From contig JAHELX010000143.1 in NCBI GenBank assembly GCA_024643945.1, forward strand, positions 4,076 to 11,244: a DNA stretch of 7,169 nt. Direction: 5' to 3'. The translations under genes and the position numbers were made by a program. Within the stretch, counting starts at the first letter, position 1. Each line of letters starts with the position of its first letter. Under the pieces are notes generated by a model that had not been told where the DNA came from, ran no database searches, and worked only from the letters and a program-made list of their open reading frames with translations. Of the stretch, positions 1 to 6,116 are shown one piece after another. The stretch is from Anaerolineales bacterium (GTDB lineage: Bacteria; Chloroflexota; Anaerolineae; 4572-78; NAK82).

Positions 1-52
1 ATGGTTGTCACCTTACCCGGTTTCCAGGTTATTGTAACACAGAGAGACGACA
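1..52 (+). other. Upstream leader of the GNAT gene, left window edge
   Basis: This short stretch precedes the acetyltransferase start and shows no convincing coding content. The reading frame that opens at base 1 runs out of frame through the acetyltransferase gene and encodes an arginine-rich, low-complexity product, so I treat it as a shadow. A TTGTCA at 5-10 and a TATTGT at 30-35 resemble sigma70 boxes, but the 19-nt spacing and poor -10 make a promoter call unsafe. A purine-rich AGAGAG at 41-46 is a weak ribosome binding site for the start at 53. Confidence 0.35.
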
Positions 53-496
53 ATGCAAGTACGGATTCATCCCGCCTCCCCAAACGACGCCCCCGCCGCC
101 GTTGGCCTGATGGCCGAACTGGCCGAGTTCAGCCACGGTCAGGTAGATGCCGGCGTGGAAGAACGCTTTCGGGCGATGATCAAGCTGCCCACCCACGGCA
201 TTTTCGTCGCCGAAAATGACAATGGACACGTGGTCGGTCTGCTGACCATCAGCCAGCGCTGGACGCTGTGGCACACTGGCCCCTGTGCCCTCATCGAAGA
301 ACTAATAGTGGACGAGGGAGCGCGCGGTCAAGGCGTGGGGCGTGCTCTCATCCAGGCCGCCATCGCTTGGGCCAAGGGCCAGGGATGCAGCGAGATCGAA
401 GTCAGCACCGAGGCGGATAACCTCAAGGCCCAGGCCTTCTACCGGGGATTGGGCTTTGAGAGTGTGGCACTTTTGTTGGAGTATGAGTTGGACTAA
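53..496 (+). CDS. GNAT-family N-acetyltransferase
   Basis: The 147-residue product is a single-domain Gcn5-related acetyltransferase, predicted cytoplasmic, moving an acetyl group from acetyl-CoA to an amine. Seen in the sequence: a typical N-terminal beta strand and acidic start (VRIHPASPNDAPAA, residues 3-16). The acetyl-CoA pyrophosphate loop RGQGVGRALI is at residues 91-100, after the beta-4 strand ending in EELIVDE. The C-terminal motif N-L-K-A-Q-A-F-Y with G-L-G-F lies at 123-135. Length is normal for the family. The start at 53 is chosen because the first strand begins directly after it, although its Shine-Dalgarno is weak. It ends 21 nt before the panB start, so the two are probably co-transcribed. 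The acceptor substrate cannot be read from the sequence. A PanZ-like regulatory GNAT is conceivable next to a pantothenate gene, but no panD is present here to support it. Confidence 0.88.
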   Translation: MQVRIHPASPNDAPAAVGLMAELAEFSHGQVDAGVEERFRAMIKLPTHGIFVAENDNGHVVGLLTISQRWTLWHTGPCALIEELIVDEGARGQGVGRALIQAAIAWAKGQGCSEIEVSTEADNLKAQAFYRGLGFESVALLLEYELD

Positions 497-503
497 GTGA
501 ACC

Positions 504-511
504 AAAGGAGG
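504..511 (+). promoter_or_regulatory. Strong Shine-Dalgarno that fixes the panB start
   Basis: AAAGGAGG lies 6 nt before the ATG at 518. An in-frame GTG at 497 would add seven residues, but those codons contain this ribosome binding site, so 518 is the better start. Confidence 0.85.
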
Positions 512-517
512 TTCCCC

Positions 518-1384
518 ATGTCAGAACGTAAAAAAGTAACACTCCCCATGCTCTTCAAAAAAATGACCGATGGCGAGCCCATCACCATGCTCACCTGCTA
601 TGACTACCCCACTGGTTATTTCCAGGAACAGGCGGGGATTGACATGATACTGGTGGGCGACAGTCTGGGCATGACGATGCTCGGCTACGAAAGCACCCTG
701 CCGGTGACCATGGATGACATGATCCGCCACGCGCAAGCCGTGCGTCGGGGCACGCCCAACGCCTGGCTCATCGGCGATATGCCTTACATGAGCTACCAAC
801 CCTCGGTGGAGAGCGCCATTCGCAACGCCGGCCGTTTTATGGCCGAGGCGGGCTGCGACGCCATCAAGCTGGAGGGAGGCGCTGAGATGGCCGACCGGGT
901 CGCCGGCATCGTGGCCGCCGGCATCCCCGCCATGGGCCACCTGGGGCTGACGCCGCAAAGCGTCAGCGCGCTGGGCGGCTTCCGGGTGCAGGGTCGAGGC
1001 GCGCTCCAGGCAAAGAAGATCATAAAGGATGCCAAAGCCCTGGAGGAAGCTGGCGCCTTCGCCGTCCTGCTGGAAATGGTCCCCGATCGGGTCTGTCAGA
1101 TCATCACCGAGCGGGCCGAAGACTGCATCATCATCAGCCTGGGCTCTGGGCCCGACGCCCACGGCCAACTCCTCATCTATCACGACATGTTTGGGCTCTA
1201 CCCGCGCTTCAAGCCCCGCATGGCCAAAGTCTACGCCGACGCCGGTCAGGCCATCCTGAATGGCCTCAAGCAATACGTGGCAGAAGTCACCAACAAGACC
1301 TTCCCTCAGCCCGAAAATTGGTTCGGCATCAAGGACGAAGAATACCAAGAGTTGCTCCAATTGTTGGAGGAAGACACAAACTGA
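518..1384 (+). CDS. panB: 3-methyl-2-oxobutanoate hydroxymethyltransferase (PanB family)
   Basis: PanB transfers a hydroxymethyl group from 5,10-methylenetetrahydrofolate to 2-oxoisovalerate, giving ketopantoate, the first committed step to pantothenate and CoA. It is a cytoplasmic TIM barrel. The 288-residue length is normal. Visible signatures are VGDSLG (47-51, metal-binding Asp48), IGDMPYMSY (metal-binding Asp87), KLEGG (Glu119), the hallmark HLGLTPQSV and GGFRVQGR (141-160), LLEMVP (catalytic Glu186) and FPQPENWF (262-269). The spacing of the four acidic residues parallels Asp45, Asp84, Glu114 and Glu181 of the E. coli enzyme (recalled from memory). The usual IGIGAG loop reads ISLGSGPDAHGQ (206-217), a mild divergence. 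The gene sits between a GNAT gene and an unknown gene, with no panC, panD or panE in the window. A paralogue acting on another 2-oxo acid is possible. Confidence 0.93.
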   Translation: MSERKKVTLPMLFKKMTDGEPITMLTCYDYPTGYFQEQAGIDMILVGDSLGMTMLGYESTLPVTMDDMIRHAQAVRRGTPNAWLIGDMPYMSYQPSVESAIRNAGRFMAEAGCDAIKLEGGAEMADRVAGIVAAGIPAMGHLGLTPQSVSALGGFRVQGRGALQAKKIIKDAKALEEAGAFAVLLEMVPDRVCQIITERAEDCIIISLGSGPDAHGQLLIYHDMFGLYPRFKPRMAKVYADAGQAILNGLKQYVAEVTNKTFPQPENWFGIKDEEYQELLQLLEEDTN

Positions 1385-1396
1385 GAGGGAAACCAT

Positions 1397-1403
1397 AGGA
1401 GAG
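1397..1403 (+). promoter_or_regulatory. Shine-Dalgarno of the 1409 gene
   Basis: AGGAGAG lies 5 nt before the ATG at 1409, within the 24-nt gap after panB. It supports this start and translation from a shared transcript. Confidence 0.7.
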
Positions 1404-1408
1404 ATCCA

Positions 1409-2677
1409 ATGAACAACAACCTCAGAGACCGGCTGAGAATCACGCCGGACCGGCTGGATGAAATCAACGCTCTACTGCTCGATCCCGACAGCCGGGTTAT
1501 CAACGACTTTCTGGCCGTGGTCGAACAATACGGCGGTGTTGAAGAGATCAACCGCAAAGCTGAGGAGGCTCGAAAACTCCCCAACCTGATGGCCCGGCTG
1601 AAGGAGATCAACTCCCCTTACCTGGCTGACCTGGAATGGCTCATCAAGCAGCGCGACCGGGGTCCTTTTATCTCCATCGCCGAGTACCGGCGCAAGGTGC
1701 TGGGCGCACAGGCTGACCAGATGACCTTCGACGATAGTCTGGCCGTCACCCTGGAGATCAGCGCTTTCCAATACTTCCCCTGGCTCATCACCGAGGCTAA
1801 ACAGGCTATCGAAAAAGGAGAGTTGATGCCCGGCCGCTTCATCCGCGTCCGAAAGATGAAGGAGCAAGAGGCCGACAACGGCGATATCCTGGCCGTGGCC
1901 GCCGCCATGCAAATCATTGGCGCCAGCTACGTAGAGACCCTGGACACCAAAGGCACCGATGGCGCCAACATCCACCTGGGTGGGCCAGAGACCATCACCG
2001 GTTATTTCGGTGGTATCGGCCAACCCAACGAATACGCCCTCAAGTGGCTGGACGAATTCCTCTATTACTACACCACTTATGGCATCAAACAGGTGCTCAA
2101 CATCAATCCTGGTACGGTGCTGCTGGGCTATTTCCTGTACAAGCTGGGCGTGGACAACGAATTCAAAATCTCCGTCTTTATGGGCAATGACAACCCTTAC
2201 GCTGCGCTGTGGACCCTTATCGGGGCTAAGCTCTTCTCTCGCGACGACGGCAGCTCGCCTCTCATCGGTTTCAACTGGAGTAACTCCATCAACAACGAGA
2301 CCATGGAGATCACGGCCGAAGTGCGCCGGGCACTGGGCTTTGAAGACGTGGTACGCTTTGAGCACCACATCACCGAAACCTGGAAGAGCATCGTTCGCCA
2401 GCCCTATCTGCGCCGCGACGAACTGGTAGGGATTGCCGACCACGTGGCTAACATCTCGGCCAAGCACGAAGGCTGCGACCCCGAAGTGGAGCAAACCCGC
2501 GAACACCCGTCGGACATCCTGGATTACTTCCGTGACAAAGCTGAGATCGAGGAAGCGGGCGACATGCCATTTCTGGAGCGGAATTACCTGGACAAGCACG
2601 ACGCACTCAACCGCACCGCCTGGGCTTTGACAGAAAAGGGCCTTACCTTCGTCGCTGCGCGCAATTTGCACCGCTGA
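1409..2677 (+). CDS. Conserved-looking soluble protein of unknown function, 422 residues
   Basis: I do not recognise this family. The product has no signal peptide and no membrane segment, so it is probably cytoplasmic. The first ~100 residues are charged and helical (for example EEINRKAEEARKLPNLMARL at 45-64). The middle and C-terminal parts alternate hydrophobic strands with helices in a way that would suit an alpha/beta enzyme, perhaps a barrel. Stretches that look like active-site loops are DTKGTDGANIHLGGPET (179-195), NINPGT (231-236), MGNDNPYAALW (258-268), GFNWSNSINNET (287-298) and RFEHHITETWKS (316-327). They are rich in Asp, Asn, Glu, His and Gly. The only cysteine is Cys356, so no iron-sulfur cluster site is apparent. 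The gene starts 24 nt after panB with a good ribosome binding site, and an amino acid dehydrogenase gene follows. A role in 2-oxo acid or amino acid metabolism is inferred from context alone. Codon use resembles its neighbours. Confidence 0.85.
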   Translation: MNNNLRDRLRITPDRLDEINALLLDPDSRVINDFLAVVEQYGGVEEINRKAEEARKLPNLMARLKEINSPYLADLEWLIKQRDRGPFISIAEYRRKVLGAQADQMTFDDSLAVTLEISAFQYFPWLITEAKQAIEKGELMPGRFIRVRKMKEQEADNGDILAVAAAMQIIGASYVETLDTKGTDGANIHLGGPETITGYFGGIGQPNEYALKWLDEFLYYYTTYGIKQVLNINPGTVLLGYFLYKLGVDNEFKISVFMGNDNPYAALWTLIGAKLFSRDDGSSPLIGFNWSNSINNETMEITAEVRRALGFEDVVRFEHHITETWKSIVRQPYLRRDELVGIADHVANISAKHEGCDPEVEQTREHPSDILDYFRDKAEIEEAGDMPFLERNYLDKHDALNRTAWALTEKGLTFVAARNLHR

Positions 2678-2680
2678 TTA

Positions 2681-2742
2681 GAAGAGTGGAAGGATGGAAG
2701 GCTGGTCCCAAGTTCCCGATCTTCCACTCTTCCATCCTTCCA
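2681..2742 (+). promoter_or_regulatory. Overlapping inverted repeats forming two mutually exclusive hairpins before the dehydrogenase gene
   Basis: Two perfect inverted repeats share sequence. Arm 2681-2692 (GAAGAGTGGAAG) pairs with 2721-2732, giving 12 bp. Arm 2687-2700 (TGGAAGGATGGAAG) pairs with 2729-2742, giving 14 bp around a loop of about 28 nt. The left arms overlap each other and so do the right arms, so only one hairpin can form at a time. The second hairpin takes in the first base of the AGGAG ribosome binding site (2742-2746). No T-tract follows, so this is not a standard intrinsic terminator. It may be an RNA switch, an mRNA-stability element or a dispersed intergenic repeat built of GGAAGNNT-like units. 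Confidence 0.6.
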
Positions 2743-2746
2743 GGAG
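2742..2746 (+). promoter_or_regulatory. Shine-Dalgarno of the dehydrogenase-CBS gene, abutting the hairpin
   Basis: AGGAG lies 9 nt before the ATG at 2756. Its first base is the last paired base of the longer hairpin described at 2681-2742, so ribosome access could depend on which hairpin forms. Confidence 0.65.
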
Positions 2747-2755
2747 AAAAACACT

Positions 2756-4630
2756 ATGATTCCCAAACGTATGAATGAATTGCTGCGTGACGTGTTGCCC
2801 GAACGCACCTGGCGCAACCGGTTGCACAGAGACGGCCCGATGGCTTTTATGGAGTTCGGCCCTCTGGACATAGACCGCCTGCAGCGACTGGGCATCGAGG
2901 TAGACCGGCTGGGGCCAAGGCTGGTGGTTTGTATGTGGGACGAGGAAAGTCCGTTGGAGGTCGGTGGCTACCTGGTGATAGATAATCTGGCTATGGGCCG
3001 CCCTTCGATGGGCGGCATTCGCATGTTACCCGACGTAACTCCCACAGCTATCCACAACCTGGCCCGCGGCATGACGCTCAAAAACGCTGCCGCCGACCTG
3101 CCTTACGGAGGTGGCAAAAGCGGCATCGTCGCTCCGCGTGACCTGTCGCCGGAAGAGCACACTGAGGTGATTCGTCGCTTCGCCCACCTCATTTACCGCT
3201 ACCGCGATATGTACCTCCCCGGCCCTGACGTCGGCACCAACGACGCCGATATGAAAACGATTGCCATTGAAAACGGGCTCGACTGTGCCCTCTCCAAGCC
3301 GGCCGATATGGGCGGCAACCGGATTGATCAACTGGGGGCCGCCGCCGGGGGCGTGGTCATTGCCATCGATGCCCTGCTGGGTGAGATAGAACGCTTGAGA
3401 GCCATGCCCCAATTCGCCAATCTGCAAGTTCCCTCGCGTGCCGAGATGAGTGTGTTGATCCAAGGTTTCGGAGCAGTGGGTGCCCACGCCGCTCTCATCT
3501 TGCAAGGAGACGATCCGGTTAACGCCCCTCGCATCGTGGGGATCAGCGATGCAACTGGCTATCTTTACGACGAGTGGGGGCTGCCGATCCAGGACCTGTT
3601 GAATTTACGCGATGAGCGCGGCATCGTCACCTTCCCCTACTTCCGCGAGCGGCTCATCGAGATACGAACGTCTAACCCGCAGACCAAGTTCTCTAACGCC
3701 CCCAATGACTTGCTGCGCGAATCGGCTTTTTGTTTCGTGCCGGCGGCTCCCATCGCCAACTATCTGGACGTGGATCCCAGCTCTAACCCCTCCATGACGG
3801 TGGATCGCATCGGCAAGTGGGCCATGATCGTGGAAGGAGCCAATACCTACTCGCCTGATCCGGCCCGTAAGGCGGCCCGGGCGCGTATGGAGCGGGCAGT
3901 CTACTGGCAGGCGGGCGTGTTGATCGCCACCGACTATCTGGTCAATTCGGGCGGCGTCATCTACGCCGCCCAGGAGCGTATGATCAAGACCCCCGATCAT
4001 CTGCGCATCCCGGAGTCCATGCTGGGAGACCGGGAGGCGGTGGATCGCTGGCTGGCTGACCATCAATCCGACTTGGAGATGCTGGCCGAAAAGCGGCGGG
4101 TGGCCGGGGAGGCCAAACGGGGTCAGGTCATCCGCCACAACATGAAGGAGTTGGTAGATCGCCTGGTAGCCGACCCTGACCTGCTTCCCTGCGAAGCGGC
4201 CGAAGCCATTAGTGTCAGCCGTATCGCCTCCAGCGAGAGCTACCGCACGGTAGCCGACGTGCTGGAGCCACTGCCCACCATCACCGAAAACTACACGGTG
4301 CGCGATGCAGCGGAATTGTTGGTGGAAGAAAACAGTGAGATTCTGGCCGTCGTCTCCTCCAGCGGTGAACTCGCCGGCGTCGTCACCGAGTGGGATATCA
4401 CTCGCGCCTCGGCCACCGGCTGTGGCCAGGACATGCCGCTGACGGAGATCATGACTCGCGAAGTCATTACAGCCGAGCCTACCGATGCCATCCTGGACGT
4501 GGTACGCAAGCTGGAGCATTTTGAAATCTCGGCCATGCCAGTGGTGAACGACGAGGGAGTGCTCGGTGTCATCAGCAGCGATATCCTGGCCCGGAGTACC
4601 CTCTATCGATTGTTGCAAACACAAGCCTAA
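2756..4630 (+). CDS. Glu/Leu/Phe/Val-family amino acid dehydrogenase fused to a C-terminal CBS-domain pair
   Basis: The 624-residue product is an NAD(P)-dependent oxidative deaminase (L-amino acid to 2-oxo acid plus ammonium), predicted cytoplasmic. The dimerisation/catalytic domain carries MGGIRM (85-90), MTLKN with substrate Lys109, LPYGGGKSG with catalytic Lys121 and GPDVGTND with Asp158. The Rossmann domain has the nucleotide loop GFGAVG (237-242), VEGANTYSP (359-367) and NSGGVI (397-402). A helical linker (about 405-490) leads to two CBS motifs at about 496-553 and 561-618, each with the G-V-V-T/I-S..D signature (Asp547, Asp609). CBS pairs usually bind adenine nucleotides, so energy-state control is likely. 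Glutamate dehydrogenases have Lys before GGIR and Ser seven residues after the NxGG Asn. Here these are Met85 and Ala404, and MTLKNAAA with GGGK resembles leucine/valine dehydrogenases, so glutamate may not be the substrate. Plain glutamate dehydrogenases are about 420-450 residues. Confidence 0.92.
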   Translation: MIPKRMNELLRDVLPERTWRNRLHRDGPMAFMEFGPLDIDRLQRLGIEVDRLGPRLVVCMWDEESPLEVGGYLVIDNLAMGRPSMGGIRMLPDVTPTAIHNLARGMTLKNAAADLPYGGGKSGIVAPRDLSPEEHTEVIRRFAHLIYRYRDMYLPGPDVGTNDADMKTIAIENGLDCALSKPADMGGNRIDQLGAAAGGVVIAIDALLGEIERLRAMPQFANLQVPSRAEMSVLIQGFGAVGAHAALILQGDDPVNAPRIVGISDATGYLYDEWGLPIQDLLNLRDERGIVTFPYFRERLIEIRTSNPQTKFSNAPNDLLRESAFCFVPAAPIANYLDVDPSSNPSMTVDRIGKWAMIVEGANTYSPDPARKAARARMERAVYWQAGVLIATDYLVNSGGVIYAAQERMIKTPDHLRIPESMLGDREAVDRWLADHQSDLEMLAEKRRVAGEAKRGQVIRHNMKELVDRLVADPDLLPCEAAEAISVSRIASSESYRTVADVLEPLPTITENYTVRDAAELLVEENSEILAVVSSSGELAGVVTEWDITRASATGCGQDMPLTEIMTREVITAEPTDAILDVVRKLEHFEISAMPVVNDEGVLGVISSDILARSTLYRLLQTQA

Positions 4631-4737
4631 TATTTGTGGCCCATTTGTGGCCGCTGGCTTTCAGTTGCAGTGAAGCTATGATTCGTTTTCTACCGCATAG
4701 TCTGTCGAATACCGGATTTGAATTAGCAGCCTGGGCT
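4631..4737 (+). other. Gap between the two gene blocks
   Basis: This stretch separates the dehydrogenase stop from the preferred NfeD start. It is open in the NfeD frame back to a GTG at 4636 and an ATG at 4678, but neither has a good ribosome binding site and the encoded peptide looks unlike a signal sequence. A TATGAT at 4677-4682 matches a sigma70 -10 box well, but no fair -35 box lies 16-18 nt upstream. No terminator-like hairpin with a T-run was seen. Confidence 0.5.
4632..4652 (+). repeat. 10-nt direct repeat in 11-nt register
   Basis: ATTTGTGGCC occurs at 4632-4641 and again at 4643-4652, with one base between. The 11-nt period is close to one helical turn, so the copies would face the same side of DNA. 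This could be an operator half-site pair or a replication-slippage duplication. Confidence 0.6.
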
Positions 4738-6099
4738 ATGGTACCCTTTCAGTACTCCGCGGCACAGGTCAAAAGGCCCACCTGGTGGGCTCACGTGGCT
4801 GCTATTCTCCTATTTGGCGCGCTGGTAGCCGGGGTGGCCGATCCTGCCTTCGCCCAGCGCACTTCGCGAGGGGCGGTAGTAGTCCTGGAGGTGCGCGGCG
4901 TCATTGACCCGGTCGTCGCCCAGTACGTTGAACAGGGCATCGACGCTGCTAACAACGCGGGCGCCGGGTTGGTGGTTATTCAGTTGGACACCCCTGGTGG
5001 CCTCGACACCGCCATGCGCCATATCGTCCAGGCCATCCTCAATTCCGACGTGCCCGTGGCCGTCTTTGTTACCCCATCCGGCGCGCGGGCCGCGTCGGCT
5101 GGGGTCTTCATTACCGTGGCGGCACATGTGGCTGCCATGGCTCCGGGGACTAACATTGGCGCTGCCCACCCGGTGGATCTAAGCCAGAGTGAGATGTCGG
5201 CCACCATGGAAGACAAAGTGACCAACGATGCCGCAGCCTACATCCGGGCGATTGCCCAAGAGCGCGGCCGCAACGCCGAGTGGGCGGAGGGGGCGGTGCG
5301 CCAGAGTGCATCCCTCACTGCGCAACAGGCACTGGAGAGCCAGGTGGTGGATCTCGTGGCCGACGACCTGGCCGGCCTGTTGACCAGGCTCGATGGGCAC
5401 ACAGTGACCATCAGGGGCGACGAGGTTACGCTGAATCTGGCGGCGGCAGTGGTCGAGGAGTACCCCATGACCTGGCTGCAGGTCATCGCCCATGGCATTG
5501 TGGATCCCAACATCGCCTACATCCTCCTCTCGCTGGGTACCATTGCTCTCATCGCCGAGTTCTACCATCCCGGCGCGATCTTGCCTGGCGTGACCGGGAT
5601 CATCTCCCTTATCCTGGCCTTTGTCGCCCTGGGCAGCCTGCCCGTGAACTGGGGCGGCATCGCCCTTATCGGGCTCGCTTTCGTCTTCTTCCTCCTCGAT
5701 ATTAAGGTCACTGGCTTCGCGCTGAGTGTCGCCGGCGCCATCAGTTTCGTCCTCGGCTCGCTGCTGCTCTTCAGCCCTTTCCGACCCGGCGCGCCCACCA
5801 TGCCCCGGCTGGCGGTCAGCCCCTGGCTCCTGGCGGGCATGACGGCTCTCCTCGTCGGGTTCTTCAGCCTGGCGTTGACAGCGGCACTGCGAGCCCAGAG
5901 GCGGACGGTGCTGATGAGCCCCCAAGCCTTGGTGGGCGCGACCGGTATTGCGCTATCTGACTTAGACCCTCTGGGGGTGGTTCAGGTCCGGAGCGAGACG
6001 TGGACCGCGATTGCGGACGCAGGGCCGGTGAGCGCCAGAGAGAGGGTAGAAGTGATCGGAACCGAGGGCCTGCGCCTGCGGGTGCGCCGCCCAGGTTGA
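4738..6099 (+). CDS. nfeD: NfeD-type membrane serine protease (ClpP-like domain plus OB domain)
   Basis: This is a full-length NfeD1b-type protein, 453 residues from this start. Known relatives are membrane proteases that cleave partner stomatins. Visible in order: basic n-region with Lys12 and Arg13, a hydrophobic core and a signal peptidase I-like AFA/Q site after residue 39; then a ClpP-like domain (about 45-220) with LDTPGG (84-89) and PSGARAASAG. In that stretch Ser120 fits the nucleophile and Lys160 (EDKVTND) the general base, 40 residues apart, as in Pyrococcus PH1510 (41). About five membrane segments follow (about 258-274, 280-302, 305-322, 327-345, 361-385), then a C-terminal NfeD OB fold (about 394-451). 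The slipin gene follows 17 nt later. The start is uncertain: GTG 4636 or ATG 4678 would lengthen the N-terminus to 487 or 473 residues. I prefer 4738 because it gives the most normal signal peptide. Confidence 0.9.
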   Translation: MVPFQYSAAQVKRPTWWAHVAAILLFGALVAGVADPAFAQRTSRGAVVVLEVRGVIDPVVAQYVEQGIDAANNAGAGLVVIQLDTPGGLDTAMRHIVQAILNSDVPVAVFVTPSGARAASAGVFITVAAHVAAMAPGTNIGAAHPVDLSQSEMSATMEDKVTNDAAAYIRAIAQERGRNAEWAEGAVRQSASLTAQQALESQVVDLVADDLAGLLTRLDGHTVTIRGDEVTLNLAAAVVEEYPMTWLQVIAHGIVDPNIAYILLSLGTIALIAEFYHPGAILPGVTGIISLILAFVALGSLPVNWGGIALIGLAFVFFLLDIKVTGFALSVAGAISFVLGSLLLFSPFRPGAPTMPRLAVSPWLLAGMTALLVGFFSLALTAALRAQRRTVLMSPQALVGATGIALSDLDPLGVVQVRSETWTAIADAGPVSARERVEVIGTEGLRLRVRRPG

Positions 6100-6102
6100 A
6101 AT

Positions 6103-6110
6103 AGGAGTGA
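6103..6110 (+). promoter_or_regulatory. Shine-Dalgarno of the slipin gene
   Basis: AGGAGTGA lies 6 nt before the ATG at 6117, inside the 17-nt gap after nfeD. This fixes the start and supports co-expression of the pair. Confidence 0.75.
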
Positions 6111-6116
6111 TCTGCT

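Noticed and set aside
5..35. Possible sigma70 promoter (TTGTCA and TATTGT)
   Set aside because: The 19-nt spacing and four-of-six match at -10 are too weak, and upstream context is cut off by the window edge.
1..219. 72-codon forward frame from base 1
   Set aside because: It overlaps the acetyltransferase out of frame, has no ribosome binding site in view and encodes an arginine-rich low-complexity peptide.
1472..2671. Long antisense reading frame (399 codons) opposite the unknown gene, and similar long antisense frames at 521-1396, 3605-4624 and 5179-5925
   Set aside because: These lie opposite genes with clear family signatures, or with a good ribosome binding site and start (1409). Their products are His/Gly/Gln-rich without domain motifs, as expected from the complement of GC-rich coding DNA.
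2681..2742. Intrinsic transcription terminator after the unknown gene
   Set aside because: The hairpins are strong, but no U-tract follows. A ribosome binding site and start codon come directly after, so a terminator is not the best reading.
4776..4790. Palindrome GCCCACCTGGTGGGC near the NfeD start
   Set aside because: It lies within signal-peptide codons, allows only a short stem with a tiny loop and has no T-tract. It is probably chance in GC-rich coding DNA.
5280..5705. 141-codon forward frame inside the NfeD gene
   Set aside because: It is out of frame with a protein showing full ClpP-like, membrane and OB-domain signatures, and its product is Gly/Arg-rich without motifs.
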